The position numbers were made by a program, and so were the translations under genes. Below are positions 1 through 11,886 of a stretch of DNA of 64,000 bases, one piece after another. Under the pieces are notes generated by a model, which searched no databases, had not been told where the DNA came from, and saw nothing but the letters and a program-made list of their open reading frames with translations. Numbering within the stretch: position 1 is the stretch's first letter; every line of letters begins with the position of its first letter. The DNA is from Hymenochaete sp. R1 (Eukaryota > Basidiomycota > Agaricomycetes > Hymenochaetales > Hymenochaetaceae). The stretch covers positions 206,265 to 270,264 of the forward strand of contig JAFREE010000018.1 in NCBI GenBank assembly GCA_019400425.1, read 5' to 3'.

Positions 1-190
1 AGCTTCAAGCTTGTTGGAACACGCGACCGATCTGGCCGGTTCGACTGTCGCAGTCCTTCAATTGCATTTGGCAGAGTTGAAAAATCGCAAAGGTGCATGC
101 TCTTTCTCTATTTGTCAAAGTCTTTTCTATTAATACTCTTATCCGAGTTGACTATTCTCAAATTGAAACACCAAACATTTCATGTGTCAT
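1..190 (+). other. Left edge; possible 3' end of a truncated gene
   Basis: Two forward frames are open from the first base. Frame 1 runs to a TGA at 187-189. Frame 2 reads as a helix-like segment (ATDLAGSTVAVLQLHLAEL) up to a possible splice donor near 92. The window cuts any gene here, so neither frame can be confirmed and I do not recognise the sequence. The stretch 190-507 holds nothing I can name and should include the promoter of the gene starting at 508. Confidence 0.2.
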
Positions 191-507
191 GACTATTCCG
201 AAATCGAGAAAAATGCAAGTCAACGCGCGTTAGTGCATCCAGCCTCCAACAGCAAGGCGAGTTGGCAGTGGTCCTGAATCCAGATTGTGCCTTGTGCCCG
301 TGCTTAACGGTATACATCCTATTGATTATTCGTATCTTCACTGGAAAAATAAGGACATGAATGAACACTTTCGCCGTCTGTGTAACGACATGCATTCGGA
401 CAATGAAGGCTTACTTGATAGCCCTCCAGACTCGCATACAGCAACATACAAAGAGTGGCAATCGTGCCAATGGGGTTCTCTAGTATCCCCCACCCCCCCT
501 CGCTCCA

Positions 508-2299
508 ATGGCCCTCAGAGTTGATCCCCGCATAGTGCCCATCGTTATTGAAAGCCATTTCATCACAAGGCTCCTAAGATTCATTTTACCAACTGCCTTG
601 GTCTATGACTCACGTATGCACGCTCGACTTTTCATAAGTCTAGAATAAAACTGACGTACTTCCAAAGTGTGCACATTGGACAAAGAAGTCAAGTATATGT
701 GGGTGAGTCTACAGCGTCCTCCTGCTCGATCCCTCTAGTGAGCACAACGTTTAGACAGCTCCTTTTTCTTTCACAAAGTTGGTATATTTCTTGGTAGGTG
801 TGCTGAGGTAGACTTCGTAAGCTGTGCCGAGTTTAAACTGCCATGCAAATAGAACCGATACATAGGCATCATTGGCGCCATTTTAACTGCTATGCTTGCC
901 ACAGCTGTAAGACGGAAGGAAGGCATCACTTTTGCTAATAATAGTCCGGACGCACCTAGCGGAAAACTACTGTAAGTCTCAAGCCGCATTTAAAAGCTAC
1001 TACACCTGTATCTCCCCTTACTATGTCCCACAGGTGTACGCTCAACTTACCATTGTTGGTTCTGAACCTTTAATTGACTTTGCGCATGGACAGGCTATCT
1101 AGGTGTCTGGGTTCCAAATATATCGCGTACGTTTCACAAAGATGCACTAAAACATCTAGAGTTCTCCAAAGCTTATTTACATCTCCGTCCCATCACTAAC
1201 GAATCGAATTCTTTCATTGCCACCCCCCCTCCCCCAAAAAAAGACTCAATCACAATTTCCACTATGGACTGTGAGATTCATACGTTTATTATTTTGCATT
1301 CCTTGTGCTTACTACTGATATCTTAGACATATTGACCATCCGTGTCCTGGCACTCTACGAACAAGGTGTGTCGCATTATTTGCTATAAACTGACTTCTTC
1401 AATCAATGATGATCACTTTCAGAGAAGAGTTTGGTTAAGCTGCTGCATTCCCTTGCAGCTCTTTCAGCTGTTGCAAAGATGTCATTTAATATTTATATTG
1501 ATGCCAGTTATGACTGTATGCCATCTTCGACCATCGTCCATATTGAAACCCATTTCTCATCTGATTATCGCAGTCACCTTTATCGTCTTGACACGCAAGC
1601 TTTCAATCTGCGCAGCACTCGTGGATGTTCCAGAATCCCTATTCATCATCGACTGGTAAGCGAGACAGGCGAGAAACAGTTCGTCCGAGGGTTTACTAGC
1701 AGCTATCTAGGATGGTTCCATGCCTGTCTGGTGCCATTCTTGTGTCATTGGCTTTCTACAAAGCCGCAGAGTATTGGAAGACGCATGGCTTCAACACGTC
1801 GCGAATGGTCAAAGTTCTCGTTATGGATCAACTCTTCTATTGCATCATGTGAGTCACCTCATGTCTTCAATTAATTAGCATGATCGATATCCTTTCCTCG
1901 TATTAAAGCGCGATGGCGTGTTCCGTGAATGAAGTCTTGGGATCCGAATACAACAACAAATTAGGAAGTAGACCGTCTGCATTTAAGTATGGTCCTGGAA
2001 ATCCGACGCTCCTATGCATCATAGGGAGTCGAATGTTTTTCAATCTGAAGGAGGCAGGCGAGCATGGAGTCAATAAAGGGACGAACTACACTACTGGTAA
2101 CGACTTGTCAAATATGTCCTTCAATCTCTCAGCTCTCGGCAATGATAACGACAGGAAAGTTTTTCTCGTTTGTTTTTTAGCGCAACCCTCTGAGATGTTT
2201 TCTTTACTACTAGTGGGTTCTTATATACGAACCGGGATGGCGAACTTGAACTTGGATTTGATGGGCTCGAGGGTCCAAAGGTGTGAGATACGTTTTTAA
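508..2299 (+). CDS. DUF6533-family seven-helix membrane protein, copy A
   Basis: This is a multi-exon gene of the basidiomycete DUF6533 family (Pfam PF20151), integral membrane proteins with a GPCR-like seven-helix layout and no established function. The ATG at 508 opens an exon ending in ALVYDS with a donor at about 617. Later exons supply the family blocks in order: CTLDKEVKYMW (~670), NRYIGIIGAIL (~852), IRVLALYEQ (~1340), a membrane helix followed by KAAEYWK (~1760), DQLFYCIM (~1835) and the C-terminal block GNPTLLCIIGSRMFFNLKEA (~2000-2056). Its N-terminal exon is divergent and lacks the acidic DEV motif of copies C-G. The last exon is uncertain: I follow the open frame to 2299, but a final short intron as in the other copies is possible. 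Family assignment is firm; exact exons are not. Confidence 0.75.
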
Positions 2300-2916
2300 T
2301 CTTTTCCTCCGCTGGTCTTGATTTTCTTGATCCGTGATATCTGAGTCCATTGAAACCAAACAAAAAAAACTTGGTAAATTGATATAACTTGAAGATCATA
2401 CTTTGTACTAGTACGGTTTATACTATAAGTACTGAGTTACGTACCAGATTAATAACACTCTTTTTGTATTTTATTACTGCGCAGGGGATGATGAACTTGA
2501 ATGCTTGCAATCACTGCGCTTTTTCTACTCTCACCACCAAGTCATCACGAGTTCGTGTATGTTCTAAACTAATCTACCCAAGAAGCGAAGAAATGCTGCG
2601 AACAGACTGCGGCCCGCTGCGGAGGCTGATAGCGCATCTGGCCCCGCGTGGTGCTCATCGACACCCCTGCATCTCCGCCTGCGCAGTCATTTATTCGCCT
2701 TTGCCTCCGACGTCCATCTCCCACCAAATATATACCTGACACCTTTCGCGGAAGTCATGGGCGCTCCTGCTGCGTCGACTGCGTGCGTTGGGGTTTTTAT
2801 ACCTTGCGTCCTCAAGCCTTTGAACACCCGTATACCTCGCATAGCTCCCCACACTGGCACCTAAGCCCAAGCATTGAATGCGAACTTGTTCTACAAATCC
2901 CAAATATTTGGACACA
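2300..2916 (+). other. Intergenic, upstream of GNAT gene
   Basis: No gene is recognised. A TATATA run at 2729-2734 lies about 185 bp before the chosen start of the acetyltransferase and could be its TATA element. Open frames here are short and show no family motif. Confidence 0.3.
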
Positions 2917-3962
2917 ATGATCGTCGACAGATACTCTGAAGTAGAATTCGGCATGGACGTTGATGAAAAGACGGCTATCAAGCTACTGTCTCTCGAGGCA
3001 GCGTACTCAAGGTTCTACGTGCTGAAGGAGAAGATCAAGGTGAAGAAGCTTAAAGCTCGTGCGTTGTTATCGTTCTTTAAATATTCACATTGTGAAATCG
3101 TCTAATATCTTCTCTGTGCTCTCAGGGGATGTTTCAAATGCTGTCAATACACTGTACGACGCCGTTGTAGAAGACCCCGTCATGAGATATGTCCGCAGCG
3201 CACCTGTGAGTCTGCTACGTTGTCATTGTTCCTGATCATTACTTTGTTGACACGGATTAACACAGGGGGCACGCAATCCCAAACTACAGCGGCGCGTAGA
3301 GAAGTTCCAATTTGCGCTTTCAGCAAGACAGTGGGTCCGCGACGGGATTGCGTTCACCGTTGACCACGGGCATGCCGTAGCTGTTGGGTACGTGTCCTTT
3401 CTTCATGCTTGCACCCTCTTTTGCTAAGACTTTTGCTCCTATAGCGTTCCGGCGCCCGTCGATAAGAAACGAAGCAAACGAAGCAAAAGAACCGAAAGGT
3501 TCCTTCACCACCTCTTTGACATCATGAACATGGTTGCGCTTTCTAAAGAACAACGGAAGGTATGTTCTTCATTCTCAGACATAATTTACCGTTCCCTTAT
3601 CCTCCTTTTGTATCTGGATTCAGCGACGCGCTGAAGTCGCACAAGCCCTTGACAATACTGCTTCCGCTCTTTTAGGTGCATCTAAACCCGAAATGCGCAC
3701 CCTCGCCTCTCTCGCGACACACCCTTCATATCAACGGCGCGGCTACGCTACGGCTATAATATCCTTTCTCAACGATCGCGCAGATGCTGAAGGTCGTTCA
3801 TGCTGGTTATTTTCGAGTAATCCAGCAAATGACGGGTTCTACGAGGAGCTGGGGTTCGTCAAGCTTGGAGAGGCGGTCGTTGGGAAGGAGAACCCGACGT
3901 GGAAGGAGGAACCGGTGAAGATGGCGTTAATGGTCAGAATATGCGGGAAGTCTTGGAATTGA
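2917..3962 (+). CDS. GNAT-family N-acetyltransferase
   Basis: This is a Gcn5-related acetyltransferase that would use acetyl-CoA; its substrate cannot be told from sequence. The N-terminal strand and helix read VKKLKARDVSNAVNTLYDAV followed by DPVMRYV, typical of this fold. The acetyl-CoA loop is plain in the last exon: LATHPSYQRRGYATAII matches the Q/R-x-x-G-x-G/A motif. It is followed by CWLFSSNPAN and FYEELGFVKLG, the usual C-terminal GNAT strand. At least four introns: ~3054-3124 (phase 1), ~3207-3265, ~3390-3443 and ~3560-3623. The ATG at 2917 has A at -3; an in-frame ATG at 2878 would add 13 residues. It sits between two DUF6533 genes without obvious functional linkage. Confidence 0.85.
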
Positions 3963-5159
3963 ATCGAGTCGAATTTACTGGAAGCTTTCTTTCGCTATCA
4001 TTATCAGGATGTTTTGTGCACTTACTGTCTCTTGTACTTCATATAATGTGTAATTTATGCTTCGCTCGCTCTACCACTCTACTCCAATACTTTAGATGAT
4101 TCGGAACCGCTTGGGTCTAACTTTAAAGCGATTTATATCATTGTGAATGAATTGAGGATGAACATTGCGGCTTCCTTTCTCTTGATCGATGCGCTAGACG
4201 CCGGAGTCGCTCGACTCGATATAGAGAAATTGATCGACATTTCCTCTCGGCGGTTTGCTCGAGCCCGTCTGTTCCTTGCTTGTTTCACGTTCTACGACTT
4301 ACCCCAGGCCAGTCCAACGCATTCCATGAAATTCAAGTGCTCATTCTCTATGAAAATGAACGAAGAAGCTACTGTCGACTTTTCTCTTGTTCCCGAAGAA
4401 AAATGAAGTGACCACGTACTACATTCTCGGCCAGGGCAACAGAGTCGCTTTGAGAGAAGAGATTGGTGCCCAAATCACTGGCACCAATGGTCTGCAAAGC
4501 CATCTCAATCACAGAATCGAAATGGAAGCTAGCACGCCATACGGCGACCGATAGGAACGCACCTGATCCACTAATCAGTTCCTCTGCTCTCTATGGAAAT
4601 TTGTCTTGTTGATCTCTAAAGGATCAAACGAAACATAGGTATCTGAATATGCGTCGAACGCACCTACCTTTCACCATCATGATACGGATGTAAGTTGACG
4701 CTACTTTTGCGACTATTTCTGTCCCTAGACTTTTCTCTGATATAAACGCCCGGTAAGCTGTTCTGACTCTTGCGTAACCTATCACGGTTTGTTCGTCATT
4801 GAGGTACTATCACGTATAACAGGCTTATCCGGTTCCGATTTCGATTTCTGACGCCGCCGGAAAAGTACTGCTTCAAGAAGAACCCACCGACTTGATATCA
4901 TGAAATTCTTTCACTAAATTGAATGCGAGCTGTAGGATGTCAAAAGGGACCGCCTTCAATGCCATCGCGCAGTAGGGACGAAATCTATGATTTATAGTTT
5001 AAATCAGGTGCATTCTCCGCTAAAATCAAAGAGCCCTGGCTGTAACAGGTCCAACATCTAACACCTGCGCTCAAGTATAAGTATCGTCCAGTCTGTTCTG
5101 TATCTCTGTGGTCGCACCCCCACTCCCCTTTGACGACTCGCCTACTTTCTATCTCCAAG
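3963..5159 (+). other. Intergenic, no supported gene
   Basis: The longest open frame is 87 codons (4143-4406, +). It has no recognisable motif and no clear splice partners, so I treat it as chance. A TATAA at 5076-5080 lies about 84 bp before the next start codon and may be the promoter of DUF6533 copy B. Confidence 0.35.
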
Positions 5160-6919
5160 ATGGGTACCATCTCCCATCTCGCGCGAAGTACTATGGGTGA
5201 TGCATGGCCTGGAAGATGCTGGTTCAACGACAATGGCGCGGAGTTCTACATATACCTGTCTTTGTCAAGTGCAGTAGTCTACGACTCGCGTGAGTACTTC
5301 CTGATCATGGATGAGTTCTCTCGCTCACGGTTGACAGAAAAGTTTGTATTTTTGATCGCGAGGTGCGCTCTTCGCGTAATTATGCTTGGATGTCGACTGA
5401 CCCCGGCTTTTTCTCTGTGCTCAGGTCAACTACTTCTGGGTAGCTTTATCTGAAATTGGTTCTTGACGCACTACTGACACCCATCCAGTTCACACGATGG
5501 AACATGACGAGAGTTATTTTCTTCTTGGTGAGTACTGTAGTAATATCATGAGGTATTCCTACAGCTCGTAATACTTAAAGAAATTTTGTAGAACCGGTAT
5601 TTGGGGGTCATTTGTTCTATACTGAGCCCTCTTCGTAAGTGTTTTATAAAAAGAAATGGTATGAAAGCGTCATCTAAGTGTTGTTGATCTCATGATACTA
5701 GAATATTCGATCAATGCGACATCATCTATACAGTACGTCCGGCTCGACGCTTGACTTCATACCCTTCTCATTGTTTCTTGTAGATGTATGCCGGTTGACT
5801 AAGATGGTAGTCATATCGCTCATATTTTGACCAGGCCAAATTTCGGCGTTTTCTGCGACAATCCTTTGTCAGTAATGCTGGACTATTCCCTATGATGTCT
5901 ATTCACGATGCTGCGACTAGATTGCTTTACGATACTTTCGATCGATTGTGAGTCATAAAAGCATGCCAGTGAAGATCTCTTCATCGACGTGGCTGGCAGA
6001 CGTCTTGACTCAGAGTTTTGGCCATATATGACAGAGGTATGTTCATCTTGTTCCAATACTGCGCAACTATTAGTAACCAAGGTAGCGCGTTGGCTATCCG
6101 CGATCCTATTCTCACTTCTGAGCATGGAAGTGATCGCTTTTCTGGCCCTTGAGGCTTATTCATCGGTGACTGAAAAAGGTTTGACTGACCCTTCTGTGTC
6201 TATTTGATGCGGCTAAGTTAAGTCCTTCAGTGTCGATTCTCGTAACGGGTCCCTACGATAGCTTGAGTGTTTGCAATTTAGCAATGACAGTAAAGGCGGG
6301 TCCGATCTGGCTGATAAACTGGTGTGTAAATGCGAAAGTTGTTGTTTTGAGTCACCTTTTCAGTTTTGCACGTTGACAGGTTGTTTCCGTTGGCTTATGG
6401 GATATTACTTTTTGTTCTTGTTTTGTACAAGGTCGTAGAGCTCCGAAAACTTGGCATTCTCCACAATGCCCAAGTGACGAAAGTCCTCGTCAGAGATCAT
6501 ATGATCTATTTCCTACTGTACGTTTATGTCTTCCTTTGGACATGTATCTGCCATTTTTAACTCGTTATTATACAGAGCAGTTCCATGTCTGACCTCCAAC
6601 CTATTATGGTCGCTCCTCGCAAGGGAAACATCTGCTTCGCAAATGACATTGATTGTGCTAGCGAACCCGTTTTTCCTTTTTTTATTCGGGAACCGGCTCT
6701 TCTTCAATCTTAAAGAGGCAGTTGACTACGGCGCCGGTGTTAGGACTAGTTGGGACTCTCAAACCATCAGCAATATCGACTTCGACATTTCGATCGATGG
6801 GAGCACTGATTCGGAATGGAAGTACGTGCTTTCAAGACTTCCTTCCGCACTAGACTGATTCTCCCAGGCCACCGCCCGAAGATGACATTGGATCAGATCG
6901 TGTTTTGGTATCGGTGTGA
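5160..6919 (+). CDS. DUF6533-family seven-helix membrane protein, copy B (divergent)
   Basis: The start at 5160 opens an exon ending in SSAVVYDS with its donor just after. Family blocks follow: VNYFW (~5425), NRYLGVICSIL (~5593), ILLFVLVLYKVVELRKL (~6400-6455), TKVLVRDHMIYFLL (~6475-6515) and FGNRLFFNLKEAVDYGAG (~6685-6740). The last donor follows the codons for DSEW at about 6822, and the acceptor before 6868 leads into PPPEDDIGSDRVLVSV and a TGA at 6917-6919. The usual GNPTLLCILGSR signature has decayed to a weak match in which only GNRLFFNLKEA is kept, so this is the most divergent intact-looking copy. A membrane location follows from the helices; function is unknown. Confidence 0.78.
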
Positions 6920-7194
6920 GAGTGGGAACCTATATACCAGTCCTGCACATGTTTCTTCGGTCGTTCGAACGCGAGCGGAACGAGTATCGGCTATCAAGGG
7001 TGAAAATGCTACGTTGGATATATTTTACATTCTTAGAGTTCACATCTGTTCTGGCTTCATTGCACACATGCAGAAAGTACATGTAAGGCTACATTGCGTA
7101 CATGTGAACATACCAGCGCCAGTCGCGCGACTGCGATGTATCGATATGCCCCAAAATGCGATAGCGATTAATTGTCATCAATACAAACAAATGC

Positions 7195-8579
7195 TCACCT
7201 CAGAAGTAACTCAGCATCCATCCAAAGGTCTTTCTGCCCCCAGAACTCTGCAATCGCAGCTACAACGAGCCAACACGCATTTTCATCCATCGGTGCATCC
7301 GCAGGATCCCCTGCCCAACTAGACTTTGAACCTTTACTCACATCCTTCATCAATTTGAGACATGCCCGCGCGAGGAGTCGTAGTTCGCTAACTTCCTCGT
7401 TCAAAAGTTGCTCGTCAACATTTGTCAAAAGTACGAAAATCCAGCGCCCATGATTTGAAGAGAGGTAACGAGGTATTGAGATAGAGGTGGGGGTTTGAGG
7501 GTCTGAAGCACTGAGATATTGATTGATCCAAAATGTGAAGAAAGAAAGGAGACGAAGACAGAAGCGCTGGAACACAATCGGCGTTAGCCTACAATAAATC
7601 AGATAAAAAAATCCTTTAAAAAACTCACATTATCCATTTCAGCAATTAAATTTGACGTCGGAGGCCTCCTCTCACTCGTCTTCTTGTACCTTACTTCTGG
7701 TTGTGGGGTCGCAAAAGGCGTCGGGAGAGCAGCGCTAGCCTCATCATTTTGAGTATCTTCCTCTGCTTTTACTTTAACCTCTTCTGCCGCCTTCACGTCA
7801 TCGTTATCCTCCAACATTTCACCATATTCGCTGACGACTAAAGTCTCCGTCTTTTCGACGTCTTCGGCTGGCCCCCTGGAGACATCGAACCCCTCCGTAT
7901 ACGTCACCTCGTACTGATCCACCTCATCCGTTCGTATATATTTCTGAGACTCGGAGTTCCATACTCGTTTCCTTCTCTTTGGACGCTTTGGTATGTTCCA
8001 TTCAAATTCTGGGCGGCCGTTGATGAAGGACCACCAAGCATCGCGTTCAGTTCTCTCGGGCATGAGTTTTGAGGTTTCATCGGACGGGGTGAAGGGGATG
8101 CGGGCGCCGATGGTGGGTTGGGATATGTTCTACGTAGGGTGACAAACTAGATGAGTATACAACTCTTGCTTGAGTTGGAGATGTGTAGACATACCTTCCG
8201 CAAGTTCTTGAACCTTTGAAGAAACGTAGCTCGCCATTCCTCGCATGGAAGTATAAGCTCTGCACAGGATGTCATGGATTGAGTACTTGCGTCCGTTTGT
8301 TTCGGTACCGTCAAGGCTTTTTGGTACGGGTTAGCTGCTCTCGAGACCCACGGAAGCTTCTCCGAGTCACGCCTGTGTGATTTATTATAAGCCTCGCCGC
8401 AAATGAGCATGCTGATATTCGACGAACCTAACCGTGAAGAGGTACTGCATACCATCTACCGGATCGCCATTGAATGATTCAGGAAGTCGAGCAACTGGCA
8501 AGATCTGCCTTCCTAAGGATGGTTCCTCGTCCTCATCAGAACCCATGGCTTTATCCCACGAGCGTTTTGTCGACGCCAT
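7195..8579 (-). CDS. GEMIN2: Gemin2 / SIP1 homologue (SMN complex, snRNP assembly)
   Basis: Gemin2 binds the Sm-protein pentamer and SMN during spliceosomal snRNP assembly. The protein starts MASTKRSWDKAMGSDEDEEP and reaches the family motif PVDGMQYLFTVR-RDSEKLPWV, matching the EYL-x-x-VR/Q-x-EA-x-x-CPDV block of SIP1 proteins (PF04938). The first donor must be GTTCGT, which joins the arginine codon in phase 2; the more obvious GTTAGG two codons earlier runs into a stop. A central WWSFINGRPEFEW block precedes an acidic, low-complexity insert of about 100 residues. The C-terminal helical domain reads GRWIFVLLTNVDEQLL, SELRLLARACLKL and AIAEFWGQKDL, close to animal Gemin2. It is head to head with the next gene, start codons 205 bp apart. 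Confidence 0.85.
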
Positions 8580-8784
8580 CGAGTTGTCGATGAGAACTAT
8601 GACTGGCTGCAACGACCGCTGCCAGTGCTAGACGAACGGATTCGGGCTTCTGGGCGTAAGTGATCGACGATGATCGGCATTGCCAGGGACAATCCCGAAG
8701 TCGTGAGCAGCAGTAGTCAACTCCTACCTCATAGGTTATCCTGTTACACTTTGATTTCATACTGCGACACACACGCCCACATGA
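8580..8784. promoter_or_regulatory. Bidirectional promoter region, Gemin2 / DUF3245-like pair
   Basis: The 205 bp between the divergent start codons must hold both promoters. I see no clear TATA box on either strand, as is common for divergent housekeeping pairs. Confidence 0.5.
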
Positions 8785-9950
8785 ATGGATCAAAATGGCG
8801 ATCCGACAACAATCGATGTTGAGACTATCCAGGCACAGATCGACCTCGCCATGTCGATGAATCTCGAGCTCGTGTCGTCCTGGGTAAAACCTTCAAACTC
8901 CAAGTCGAAGAAGGCTACGTTCGAGGACATGGAGAGAGAACTGCAAGCTTATATGAAGAAACCTCCCCGGTAAGTATGTGTAGCACTTTCTGTGTGTTTT
9001 GAGAAATCAGTGTCTTGATGTTCGCGTTCGTTGATTACAGGTTGGGTGTCGGAGCCTCTATTCCGAGCACGACAGGTGCAAGCACTCGAGAAGCAATCAC
9101 ACTCAAGAATAGACTTTCAGGCCCTTCCAGAAATAAAGGCAATTATCAAACAGCTTCTATGACGAACGGATTGAATCTTGCCGGCGCTGAAGTGGACGAG
9201 GATGAGGAAACGAAAGGCTCTTCGAAATCGAATGCTGGTTCAAAAAGGGAACGCGTAGATCCATTCAGTGCGCCGAGGAAGAAGACCAAGCGAAACGAGG
9301 TGTATGCTACTGGGAAAGGGCCGGATGGAGAGCTTACGGCTGTTGCACACAAACCGAGCGAAACCCCGATACCAGACGAGGTCTCCAACGGGCATGGCAA
9401 GATTTTGGAGCAAGCTGCATCGAGCTCAGGAGCGACTAAAGTGACGAATGCTTCTGGCGCCAGGTCAATCGGTACGGAAGAAGAAAATGAAATTTTAGAC
9501 GACCCACTCCGTCCTCCGTCCTCTACAAGGCTGTTCGAAGCAGGTCACTCCCAAATGTCGCTCGATAGCAAACCTAATGTTTCCATTCTCTTCCCTCCCC
9601 CGTCTACTTCACCCTTACGACAAACGGGCGATAATAATTCTGCCAAAAACGAAGAAGAGGATGAATGGACAGGTTTCGCCACCTCTATTGGTGAGTATTT
9701 TATTTGTTTCAAATCGCGCACTTGAAACCAAGTCCGAATTCCGGTAGAATCAGAAACGCCATTGTCTTCTACAAACCACAAAGCCCTCAATACCCATCCG
9801 CAAGAAGCAACCCAACTTCTTAACTTGGATGGGCCTCCACCTGACCTGGATCCGAGTGCTTTTGGCACCGGCGACACTGGGAAAAAGAAAAAGAAACGTC
9901 GGAAGAAGAAAAAGAGCAAATTGGGCGACTTGGAACCGACTGTACCGTGA
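8785..9950 (+). CDS. DUF3245-like nuclear protein
   Basis: This three-exon gene has phase-2 and phase-1 introns (about 8970-9041 and 9690-9748). The N-terminal part carries two landmarks I associate with the fungal DUF3245 family: LVSSWVKP near residue 32 and PPRLGVGAS near residue 60, the latter created exactly across the first splice junction. The rest is hydrophilic and probably disordered, with basic clusters (SAPRKKTKR, and a lysine/arginine-rich run GKKKKKRRKKKKSK near the C-terminus) that would serve as nuclear or nucleolar localisation signals. The function of the family is not known to me. The splice structure is convincing; the family name is from memory of these two motifs only. 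Confidence 0.6.
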
Positions 9951-10267
9951 TTGCACAAATACTGCTTTTATCTCCCGCCGAATTTAGCTCGAGGCTGCGT
10001 CCATTGTTGTAGGCTTACAAAATAACCTTCCGTGCTTCATCCCATCGTCGTAGTCATCATGGCCATTATCATCATTTTGTTTCTTCTGTAATACTTGGAA
10101 CATACATCACTATACGTACATGACTTACCTATACTTGTCTACACATTTCGATCATCAATTGAATTAGGAAAGCTATCGTAGCAGTAATAAAATCTTTCTT
10201 AAATCCTTCACGAAGCCGGTAAAGAGAACGAGAAATACAGAAATCCTATAACTCCGACGGAACGCAT
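9951..10267. other. Convergent intergenic region
   Basis: The 317 bp between two convergent gene ends holds only short open frames. I see no gene; it should contain both 3' untranslated ends. Confidence 0.5.
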
Positions 10268-11508
10268 CTACGCCGCCGCCGCAACATGAATATCACTCGG
10301 GCTTCGGCTTGTATGGTGCTTCCCATGGCCAAAACCGTGGCTCAAATGGCTCTGTCCCGAGCCACGGTATCTCGTACTCGCCGTCCGCGCGGTCCCAGGA
10401 CCAGTTACAGGCGGAATCGGGCCTAAGTTTTCATAGAACTGTCTCGCAGAATGACCCGCACTTGACCGCGCAACAGGGATCGCACGCTCCCTCTCATGCT
10501 CCCGGTGAGAATGAGCAGTAGGCACGATGGGCATCCCGCGCATATCGTGTGCTCCAGCGGCCATGCTACCTGAGTGATGACGAGAACCAACTGGAGCGTA
10601 TGTATTCGTCGGACTCGGTGTCACCTGTATTTCGGGGCTGTGGTCGTGGCTACTGCTATGTTGTCTCGAGTAAGAACGAGAATGGGATTGGGAAGGTGCA
10701 TGTGAACGGGAGACTGGGATAGCACCTTCAACGTGCCTGGGCATGCTTCGAGCGACCTGCATGGGAGGAGCGGCACTCATACTCGTGCTTGGGTATCTAT
10801 GGTGTCCATGCCCGCTCCTGTGTCCCATGCTCCGTGACGCCTGGACCGGTATAGCTCTGGTATCGTAGTACTGGGCAGGCTGGACAGTTACGGGGACACC
10901 TGTGGGGGTCACCACCAATGGTGCAGCCGCACTGTGGCTGTGATGATGACGGCTACGGTGATGATGCTGGCGCCTTGGTCGAAAGAGTGTACTTGCACCC
11001 AAACGAATCGCTTTCCCTTCTTGTGCAAGCCATCGGAGTCGCCTACGCCTCTCCCGACGTCGGTCACGATCCGCTTCTTCCTTCATCGCAAGACCACGAG
11101 CAGCATGCTCTCGTCGACGCGTGAGGAAGCCCCAGAGGCGGAAGTGTGCACCGTGGTACCTGCGACCGGCACGCATAAATATAGCAATACACCAATCATA
11201 AATTAGAAACGCGTGTGCAAACGAGACGTGAGGACATACGGAGGGTGACAACGGCGCCTGAAATGAAGAAACGGGTGTCTCCTGGCGGAAGAACGCGTCT
11301 TCCTGCGGCTGCCGCTCCTATGGGATGCCCTGTCGCGTACGCTTTTGCTCCTGCTCCTGCTTCGTCGACTGCCACTGTCATGATGACGCGACCTTGAGCG
11401 CGAGCGGTCTCTCTGTTGTTTCTTGCGAATGGCCATGGCTTGGCGATATGCATGCGCATCATGCACCTCTAGCTGACCTTCTTCGCGCAGCCTCTTGTTC
11501 AATGACAA
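10268..11508 (-). CDS. Arg/Ser- and His-rich hypothetical protein
   Basis: Two exons (11508-11240 and 11159-10268) with a single 80-bp phase-2 intron give 386 residues. The first third contains an RS domain (RDRSRSRSRHHDSGSRR and further RS dipeptides). A short ordered-looking stretch follows, YHGAHFRLWGFLTRRREHA then a basic helix (EEADRDRRRERRRRLRWL) and EGKAIRLG. The remainder is low-complexity, rich in His, Ser, Arg and Pro, including HHHHRSRHHHSHS. RS and His-rich tracts both favour nuclear-speckle localisation, so a role near RNA processing is possible but unproven. I do not recognise the family. It is divergent from the nucleoside hydrolase gene. Confidence 0.6.
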
Positions 11509-11886
11509 GAGTCCAACTAATTTTCGAACCCATCCACGAAATGAAGATGGAGGTGACTCTCCCTTGTAAATACGTTCCTCCTGTAACTCATGTCAATGCA
11601 ACGAAGAATAAAGCAATTTTACAAAACTTTACCATAAATACTTTTCGACTCTGAAACTGTCGGTGGACCGTGGGCGCGGACTGTCGTGTTGGTGGTTGAT
11701 GGTAGGGAGAGAGGGGGCAATGAAATAAAGAGAGCCAGAGCCACAAATTATGATGATGTAATCCAAATAAGACTGCCTTCTGTAGGCGTTTATTTGGCCG
11801 TATTTGCAATAGTTTCTTCTTGAAGTGCCCAAGTTGCCTTTGCTTCCGTAACGACGGTCTGCTTTCGACCACGTTTTTCAATTACA
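11509..11886. promoter_or_regulatory. Divergent promoter region
   Basis: The 378 bp separate the start codons of the SR/His-rich gene (-) and the nucleoside hydrolase gene (+). Open frames crossing it are short and lack motifs. No sharp TATA box stands out. Confidence 0.4.

Noticed and set aside
4143..4406. 87-codon open frame between the GNAT gene and DUF6533 copy B
   Set aside because: No motif, no promoter signal close by and no splice partner.
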